Below the pieces are notes generated by a model. The model was not told the origin of the DNA. It ran no database searches and was given only the letters and a program-made list of their open reading frames with translations. Shown in pieces: positions 56,122 through 64,000 of a stretch of DNA of 64,000 nucleotides. This DNA is from Allantophomopsis cytisporea (lineage: Eukaryota > Ascomycota > Leotiomycetes > Phacidiales > Phacidiaceae). How positions within the stretch are numbered: position 1 is the stretch's first letter; each line of letters opens with the position of its first letter. Both the position numbers and the translations under genes were made by a program. The stretch is from positions 62,001 to 126,000 of the forward strand of contig CP103033.1 of the NCBI GenBank assembly GCA_024752435.1, written 5' to 3'.

Positions 56122-59100
56122 GGAATGATACGGCGATGCAGGTGAGACTTGGTCAATGGTCGTGTGAGCGCGAGACACTGAGAGACAGATGATGTTTTTG
56201 TGTGTGACCTGGACGCTGCTGGTCCCGGTCGGTCTTTGCTTAGTCTGCTGTTACTGCCTTAGGCAGGTCAGGCACTCCATTCTGAGTGAGCATGTGTTTA
56301 GTCGCCGTGTCAGCGTGATGCTGGTATTGGTCTTGTCGAGAATGCTGATGACAATAAACAATCATGATGACAAGAAGTGATCATGACAATAATAATCATG
56401 ACAACAATAATCCCTCGTCCCAGTGATACAGACCCTACGTGGTGAAGAATTATACGAGCTGTCATGGATTACTCCCAGGTATTGATTGCATGTACGCAAT
56501 ACCTCCCTCACGTACCCCATTCAGCCTGAACTCTCTTCACTGTCCATTCGGAGTTATTTGGATTACATACTCGGAATCGAGTCTGCACGGTGAAAAGATG
56601 GATCCCACTTGACTCGGCACTCGATGAACGCGCCTATCGACGACATTCCTGCTTCCGGAGATGCTTGGAGAGGGATGAGTCGAGAAGAAACGACCAGGAC
56701 AGACTGGACCCTGATCGCAAAGGGCTGATGCCACCGGACTTTGAAAATAGCCACGCATGAATGATGATGAAGATATTGATCCTCATGTCCATTGGTTAAT
56801 GGTTCAAGCACTTGAACAGAGTGTCGAGCATAAACCCAATTCTCTGCATCATAAAATCTCTGCATCGCTGAAAGATGCACTATTCGGCGGTTTCAACCGT
56901 TTTCTCCATGCTTCTGTCATGCTTCCAGTGATCGACGACACCAAAATATTCGACGGATGGACGACCCATCAGAGCATAGTGAATTCAGATTCCTTACCTG
57001 AACCCGTCATGATCGTTCATGATCGACTTGTCTAGAAGAAGAATTAGAATACAACACACATCACTGGTGTCGTGCTGAATCTCTCACTAAACATAGTCAC
57101 TCAGCTATTCATACTCTCTCTCACTCTCACTCTCACTCTCACTTGTCATTCGGCATATACGTTACGACTGCGGGCAACCAATATCATCAAGAGACGGCGC
57201 ATAACGGTGTCTCCCAAAACAAACTTTTCCTTTCCCTATCTCATCTCACCCGCTCTTGTTCGTGCTTTAATCTTTCGCGGATCTTTCTCTATTTTCCCGT
57301 TGTTTTTTCTTCGTTTTTTCTTAGATTCTTCGACGGCGCCTACCAATGGGGTAGATGAACAGCAGTGATATGCAATCCATCCCAATCCAGTCTCTCGTGC
57401 CCTCCCAAACGCCATGCGGTCAAACCGTCGAGTCGAGTCGAGTCGAGTCAAGTCTTGAACATCTCCCATTCCCTTCCTATGTCCGGCCCGCATGCATGAC
57501 GTACCTGCACGCTCTTGGATCGCGCATCGAAGCCGCACGTTGTGTATGCCCAATCCCCGTCCCCGTAAATGGAGAGATGCATATCTGCCTTTTTTGTCTT
57601 TGACTTTTGACTTTGGGGGCTTTCCCTTGGGGATTCAGCCGCCCTGGACATGGAGACTGGAGCCCACCCCGCGGAAAGACTCGGTGTAACTACCCTACTT
57701 GCTGCTGAACAGGGTATGGTGTGTAAGGCGAGCAGCGATTGTCGTTCCGCGCTGCACGACACTTCGAACAAAGCAGAACTCAACCATTCAGGATTCAACC
57801 GAGGCATCATTACAACTGTGCTGTGTATCCATTCTTGTCTACCGTATTTACGTGTTTACGTATCTCGAACACGATTTCATCTACATACCGTTGTACTTGG
57901 CCATGGTACTCACACTTCCGTACGCAAGCAGAGGCTCCATAAGGCGGATGATAGTGGGAGAAAGGTAGATTGAGGGAATGAATTTTGACTTTTTGGGGGC
58001 TTGGAGAAAGGCTATCAGAGTAGAGTTCATTTGTCCTGATCCAGATACCCGTCGCCGTGTCAGCTTATGGATACTTTCACCTTGACCTTGGCCTTGAAAT
58101 CGAATCGAATCGCATCCCGAATGCCGTTCCACTCGAAATCCTCCTGTCACTCTAGGAACGAGCGGCAGATTCAGGCAAAGTTCACTGCACTGCACTGCAC
58201 TGCGCACTGCTGCGTCGCACCGCAAATACGGCACATCCCATCCCATCCCATCCAATGTAGGGCCCCACCCATTTGACCTGACATCTCTGCCCCATGAGTG
58301 AGGCAAAAATAAGCAAGTCTCCTCCTCCTCCTCCTCCTCCAATCCAAAAAGTCCCTCACCTTAGAATATGCTGTGGATGTCAGGGTAGAATATTCCGCGG
58401 CGCTTCTGGCGCGGTGAAGCGGAGTGCACGATCTACAGTACCTGAACATATGGGTCAGGCAAAGCCCATTCCTCTGGCTTGATGGGTCTGTCTATCGAGA
58501 GTCCACTCGGTCTCCATTCAATAGTCCTGTACTCCTGGTGCTAAAGAAGAAAGGACTCCGGGTAAAGTACCCGGCAGCCTAAGGCTCAGCGGACTTGGTT
58601 GTCGTCGGCGGAGAAGAAGGACACAAACATATCCACCTCGCAACTCGCGGCTCGTAAACCGCGAGGTCTGACCCCATACGAACTATCCCCTTTGGAATCG
58701 AGATAGGAAGGATTGCATGTCTCATAAGTATGCTGTGCCCATGAATTTCATGGAAATGCCCAGCAATGCCCATAAGGCGATGCATGCGCCCAGCTGCAGC
58801 TTTCCGATTGCGGCTCAAGCCACCATTCAACTCCCTCCTCAAAAATCACTCACGTGATCCAACTCCCTCCCCTCCCACGAAATACCACCAACACCCTCCC
58901 ATCATCGTTCTACACAACCAATCCAAATCTTCGATCGAACCGTCTTCACCGAGATCCTTCATCAGACTTTTTCGCCCTCATCTTCGTCCAAACAATGCCA
59001 TCTACAATCTCGCGATCGAAATCTCAATGACGCTGCATCACCTGAACGACGAAATCCGTCAATGCGCCATTGACATCACCGCCTTTTACGACCAGGGGAC

Positions 59101-59426
59101 TTAGGCGCGTCACGCGTGCCCATCCAGTCCGACCCATCACAATGCAGAGCTCAGCATTCGCGATGTCCAGAGTTCGCCGTAGCGCCGTTGATCTCTCCAG
59201 CCTTATGCACCTGCCATGAGCATGACGGCTGGCTGGCAGATCACGGCGCGCGGATTCCTGATACAGTCTGATGGCGCGAATCGTTGCGTTGTGATGCGCG
59301 ATGATTCATGGGCCTTGGCGAGGCTTTGCTGTGCTGGGCTGGGCTGAGCTGGGTTGGAGAGGCGTTGGCATATGCGGTGATGTTTTGGTGGGCTGATTGC
59401 GGCTGTTGGTTGCTGATTCCTGCTTG

Positions 59427-59480
59427 ATGATTGATGGTTGATGATTGATGGTTGATGATTGATGGTTGATGATTGATGAT
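59427..59480. repeat. 14-bp array (GATTGATGGTTGAT)
   Basis: Between three and four copies, itself built of GAT-TGAT/GGT-TGAT half-units. Confidence 0.85.
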
Positions 59481-60206
59481 GTTTTTTGGCGGCCATTGCA
59501 TCACCGTGCAGCTGTGCGGCTGTGGTTTTCCGGGCGGGGCTGCGTATGACATAGCTTGATTTTACGTCGTTGCTGTACTGCGTAGAAGCGGATTGTGGAT
59601 CGTGGAGTGTGGAGTTGGTTATGGCTCGGCTGTAAAGCTGGGGATTGGTGATGGGCGATGGGCGATGGGCGATGGTTTTTGAAGGTTATCGCGCGTGGCG
59701 AATGCTGAGATTCGAGGTGAGTTTGGATGAGTCGTCGATTTGAAGAGCTCCTGTGATGATACTGGAGCGCAGCTGGATCTGGGTTTCGATTCTTGCGTGA
59801 GGGGACGTAGGACGCGTCGAGTGATTGGATGTGTTGTGGACTGATGTTGCGTGAGTGACGTCTGCTGTAAATTCCCCATGCGTACTACGTAGAGTACCGT
59901 TCTATACGCGCGAGATGCGATGAGAACATGATGGGTTATGACTTCTTACCGTAAGACTTGTCACTATCTCAACCCCAGATTCGACGTTCTGTCTTCCGTT
60001 TCGCTCATCACCCGCCTGCTTGCTGTGCGCGTGGAGAGAATACTGCTTCTGTCGCGACGCGCTGCTGCACATCTCCAGACTGTGACTGTGCTCGAGCCGA
60101 GCATGCTTGGGATGGGATTAGTATTGGAATAGGGATTCTGCTATTTCTGTAATAGAACATACAGTCAATTTATACGTGCCATGACTTCATTTCTGCGAAT
60201 TTATGA

Positions 60207-60240
60207 GATATTGTGTGAGATTGTGTGAGATTGTGTGAGG
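60207..60240. repeat. GATTGTGTGA 10-bp array
   Basis: Three copies and a partial one. Confidence 0.85.
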
Positions 60241-61845
60241 TTAAGTGCAATGCCAAAGCTGGAGATGCCATGTAGACAGCAGTAGCCTCTCCATCTCTAT
60301 CATACCGCCTCATTCTGTACTATCAAAATTAGAGTTGATTTCTGGGATGCAGCTGTGATATTGTAGAATTACTTGAGGGGCGTGGAGGCGGGGATGAATG
60401 TTGATTGTGTAGTTTGGAGAAATCATTTTCATGTCAGTTGCATGGATTCACTCACGGCTGTGACGATTGACGTCGCGCTGGTAGGAGTGTATCGGGGTTT
60501 GGATTCTGTATTGTAGAATTTGTGCTTTGTCTCTGTCTGATGGTGTGGTAGTGTCATGTAGTAAGTCAGAAGAAGTTGGGTATGGTGGCTGTTTGGGTTG
60601 ATGAGACTGAATTCTGTGAAGAGGGGGGAAATTTCCTGGTTCATTCTTATGGATGTAAAGCTATTGAGGATATCAGATATTGAATATGGGTTTTGGAACT
60701 TGCTGGAGGATGTGTTGATTTTGAAGATTTTATTTTCTGTTTATTGTGATTATTTTGCGTTTTGTTTTTGTGATATATTTTGTGAATATATTAAAAATTA
60801 TATGGCTTTCTGAAAAATAAGTCGTGTAAGTCTTTATCTCTTTCTGTTCTTGTCTTTACCACTTGTTGCATAGACTGTAAATCCAACTACATATCTATTT
60901 TCCTCTTCAACTTCTAATAATATGTCTCCTAGAAGTTAAGGTACTTATATGATATTCACTTAACTACACTTCAAATTTTGAGTTGAGTTAACCCTTCTTC
61001 AACCATCATGAAGCTTTTCATTTAAGGATTGTTCTTACGACACAGAGATTAACGTCATTTTGGTCTGACTCGTAAGGGTGGCGAACAATTACCTTAAGTT
61101 TTGTTTTTGTCTCGACTCTTGAAAAGGGTCATTACTTTCTGTACAAAGTAACGCTTTCCGAATATATCGCCTTCATTGTACTTGAACCAATCCTGTTCTA
61201 TATCATAGTTACGCTTTACTAGCAGATGCTATGTAATGATATTGTAGTTCATTTATATATTTTTGAACAAGGGCATTTTCATCAATAAAAAAGCTACTCT
61301 ATAGAATTGCCTAGTTGAAGCTATTGTGGAAATGCGGTTTTCGATCGAATATTGATGATTACCAGGACTGGTATATGTAATGTATATATAAATCTTCCTG
61401 CCGTGAGTTATTTATTCCAACATCTCTTGAATATTACACATTTCCATGTGCTATAGTTCTTTTAAACCCTTGGCTTTGCAGACATAATATTGCACACTGG
61501 TAGTATATACGTCATTCTGGTGCTTGGAGCACTTGCCCTCTAGGAGATGTTATATGGAAATACATAGTGTATGAATCCTAATTTATGATTACAACCATAT
61601 CTAAAAACTTAGCCACTATCCGTTATCTAAGTACTCCAGTGATATGCAGGCGTATCCAACAAATACTCAGCTACTAAGAAAGCACCCTGCATAATTCTGG
61701 CTCACACACAAATAATGCTCTGCATACAACTGAATGACGACCTCGTCGTTGGCTGAATGTACATCAAGCATTCTTGAAAAGATCTGCAAACTGCGAAATC
61801 CGAACTCAGGCAAAATCTCAGCACAATACCCGCGTTCATTCTACA

Positions 61846-63420
61846 CTAAGCTTTGAAAGTATCTAAAGACAAGTATTTCGAGCACACTGGCTTGTTAGTT
61901 TGGCCTTGTGGTCAGAGATTCACAATGGGAACTTACAATCAATCCCTAATCCACGCCCAACAAATGCCTCCTTCAAATGTGCTCCCGAAGTGACATCCGC
62001 TCCTTCCCTGTACACAACAGCGTTCTGCCCGATCGAAAGGGCCATCATTGGCTCAAAGTCCGGGCAATCTTCTAACTCAAGAGGTCGATATTCAAGAGTG
62101 TTGTTATTAGACCCTTCCGAATTAAGAAGCATGCGTACAATATTCGTCGCAGCGAATTGGCCCATGATAAATGCGTTACCTACGCGTTTGATACCGCTCC
62201 ATGAGACCACATCTCCAACTGCAAAATGAGTATCTGATTGTGGTAAGGCGGATGAGAGCTGCAATGTACGTCGAACGTTGATATGGCCCATCTCATTCCA
62301 TGTCTCGGCAGGTAGGAAGCTGCTCTTCGGAACGTGTGCACCGGCTGCATAGATCATTTCATCGCACATAATTCGCTGGCCAGTAGATAAGACTAGTTCT
62401 CGTTCTCGTTCCGTACGGTCATTCTTAGTTTCGAAATCTGCGATATTCATCACTCGCTGGTTTAGATGCACATCCACGCCAGTTTCTGCCAGAATCTCCT
62501 CAGCCTTTTCTTGAAATTCGTTCGGCAATGTCTCCGTACTCAGGAGCTTTGAGCGTGAATGGATCAACATCACGTGCTTTTCGGGGAATTCATGTTTGAT
62601 TTCTGCTGCTAACTCGACACCCACTGCCCCTATTGAGCTGTTAGTTTTGGCAGCGAAAGAATTTCAAATTTGAGGCAAATCAACACGATCACTTACCGCC
62701 GCCCACAACCGCGATGTGTTTTGCATTGCTCAATTTTCCAATGTGCTTTTCAGCGTCGTAGATATAGCGCTTCTTTGTCAAAGATCTTGGTACAATAGGC
62801 CATGCTCGCTGCATGCCGGTGGCTATGACAAGGTAGTCATATGGAACGAGTCTAGTGGGTAAAACAGGATCTGTCGAACCGATTTTTAGTGGTTGACCTG
62901 CAGCTGACCGCAATTGTTTTGAGGAGTCGTATTCAATCGGCGCAGGAATATCCGTGTATGAAACGATCTTAGATGCCATATCGACGTTTACCACTCGGCC
63001 CTGAAGGACCCTGACATCTCCATTGTTCAGATATTTGATGTCTTTATATGCCATCCAGGCTTCCGGTGTAAAATTGCTCGAAGTGTGTGCCATTGGTGCT
63101 CCCATGGTATGAAATATACCATCTCGTTCATCGAGAATAGTGATTCGGAGCTTTGTTTGTAGTTTGCGATCCGGGTCTATGGGAGAAGGCTGCACTGGCG
63201 AAGAAAGTTGAGGATTGCCAGCAATGAGGTTGATTAAATTGGTGACCACAGAAAGGCCGCCGTAAGCACCACCTATCACGAGAATCTGCGGTCGATAGTG
63301 GCCACTTTCGCTAAACATAGTAGATATTCGAGGTCGGGGTTGGGACGCTTGATGTGTTGATTTGGATATGAAGATAGATGCAGCTGATGAAGCTTTCTCG
63401 AAAAACTGCCGAAAAACCAT
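61846..63420 (-). CDS. AIF/AMID-like FAD-dependent NAD(P)H oxidoreductase
   Basis: Pyridine-nucleotide-disulfide oxidoreductase superfamily, similar to apoptosis-inducing factor 2 (AMID/FSP1) and type II NADH dehydrogenases; probably passes electrons from NAD(P)H to a quinone. Exons 63420-62697, 62629-61937 and 61862-61846 give 477 aa. The FAD-binding Rossmann motif ILVIGGAYGG is at 46-55, the NAD(P)H-binding motif VVGGGAVGVELAAE at about 237-250 (its centre is restored by splicing intron 1), and the late FAD motif is FAVGDVVSW. YDYLVIATG is the superfamily ATG motif. The first ~40 residues are basic and Ser-rich and could be a targeting peptide; a second ATG at 63318 would omit them. The last exon adds only YTFKA after a GTAAGT donor; a second acceptor would give a slightly different tail. 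Confidence 0.9.
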
Positions 63421-64000
63421 GAGTATGAACGTACAGAACTTCAAGTCAAGAGTAGTATGAGCAGATGTTTATGAAAACAGAAGAGGTGCCTGGTTAATAT
63501 CGGCATGGTCATGGAAGGTCAGGGCTTGAACATATTAGGTGGGGGAAAGAGAATTCAGAATCGCACCGCAGTTGAAGCCGTCTTTATGTAGTTTATGAGA
63601 AAACAAACGACCCCTATTGATGGTTACCTGACACGAAAAACGCGTATTAGTACTTCAGAGAAATCAAAATGAGTGGGTTATGTGACGCTAATTTGATCAG
63701 AAACGTCTGATACCATCCTGACGGCTGTAACCGTATCCGAACCCATAGAGTCAGGCGATGGGGCTTGCGGATTTTTCAAATATTGCCTACGCACAAAGTA
63801 CAACACTTGCATAACGATCACTAATAGACAGACGTTCCGAAAAAACCGGCTTCGGAATTTGACACGGCAAATTTAAAGTTCAGGCCAGATCGATTCTCAT
63901 CTCTGTACGGATTTTTCATCTTTTCCCCAAGTCTTTGTTCTTCTCTGATCTATTTGTAAATTTCCCCCCTGTTTCGGTCAAAAACAAAAAAACGAGACAA
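63421..64000. other. Upstream region of the FAD oxidoreductase
   Basis: Promoter side of the oxidoreductase. The last 100 bases become pyrimidine-rich on the plus strand (TTTTCCCC, TTTCCCCCC), as in fungal promoters, so a plus-strand gene may start just past the window. No coding signal inside. Confidence 0.45.

Larger units (their letters stand above)
44198..61845. other. 17.6-kb stretch without a supported gene, microsatellite-rich
   Basis: Upstream of the H+-ATPase and downstream of the FAD oxidoreductase. I found no frame with a recognisable domain and no run of frames joined by convincing splice sites. Open frames of up to about 150 codons are created by simple repeats and C/G-rich composition. 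Perfect tandem repeats of 3-7 bp occur roughly every 400-500 bases as far as about 60.2 kb (main ones listed). The last 1.3 kb (60.5-61.8 kb) is AT-rich and repeat-poor. The first few hundred bases must hold the H+-ATPase promoter and 5' leader. Confidence 0.6.

Noticed and set aside
44198..61845. Centromere or RIP-mutated transposon graveyard
   Set aside because: The stretch is not AT-rich, CpA/TpA skew is not evident by eye, and the arrays are unrelated short units rather than one satellite.

Overview
The window is nuclear DNA from a filamentous ascomycete (Pezizomycotina). Evidence: short introns (about 45-160 nt) with GTAAGT/GTATGT donors and CTNAC-like branch sites, a DUF6594 gene, a Dal5-type permease and a LigE-like glutathione transferase. 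A placement in Leotiomycetes/Helotiales is a guess from general gene style, not a measurement. I rebuilt gene models by eye, joining exons where donor, acceptor and reading phase agree.

Layout. 0-9.5 kb: a tRNA-Pro(UGG); a Dal5/ACS-family MFS permease; one hypothetical ORF; mitochondrial ribosomal protein uS13m and an ER cyclophilin with a C-terminal membrane anchor, sharing a ~300-bp divergent promoter; and TRM112. 9.5-13.5 kb: the H3K4 methyltransferase SET1. 15.9-25 kb: a RidA-like protein, a single-pass membrane protein of unknown role and a sugar-porter MFS, separated by 2-4 kb spacers. 25.3-26.6 kb: three different tandem-repeat blocks. 27-34.6 kb: a metabolic neighbourhood with a LigE-like GST, a YWTD beta-propeller protein, a 3-hydroxyacyl-CoA/carnitine-type dehydrogenase and a divergently transcribed double-length CaiB/BaiF CoA-transferase. 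35.8-37.8 kb: a broken gene remnant next to a DUF6594 membrane protein. 41-44.2 kb: a plasma-membrane P-type H+-ATPase. 44.2-61.8 kb: about 17.6 kb with no gene I can support, dense in perfect 3-7-bp tandem repeats. 61.8-63.4 kb: an AIF/AMID-like FAD oxidoreductase.

How the genes relate. Most are unlinked housekeeping functions. The best candidate for a functional group is the dehydrogenase/CoA-transferase pair, head to head over 0.8 kb with the YWTD protein behind the dehydrogenase; this would suit catabolism of a hydroxy-acid or carnitine-like compound by way of a CoA ester, but that is inference. The most unusual structural features are the microsatellite-rich gene desert upstream of the H+-ATPase, G-quadruplex-type motifs in its promoter, and a long inverted repeat enclosing the 3' splice site of SET1 intron 1.
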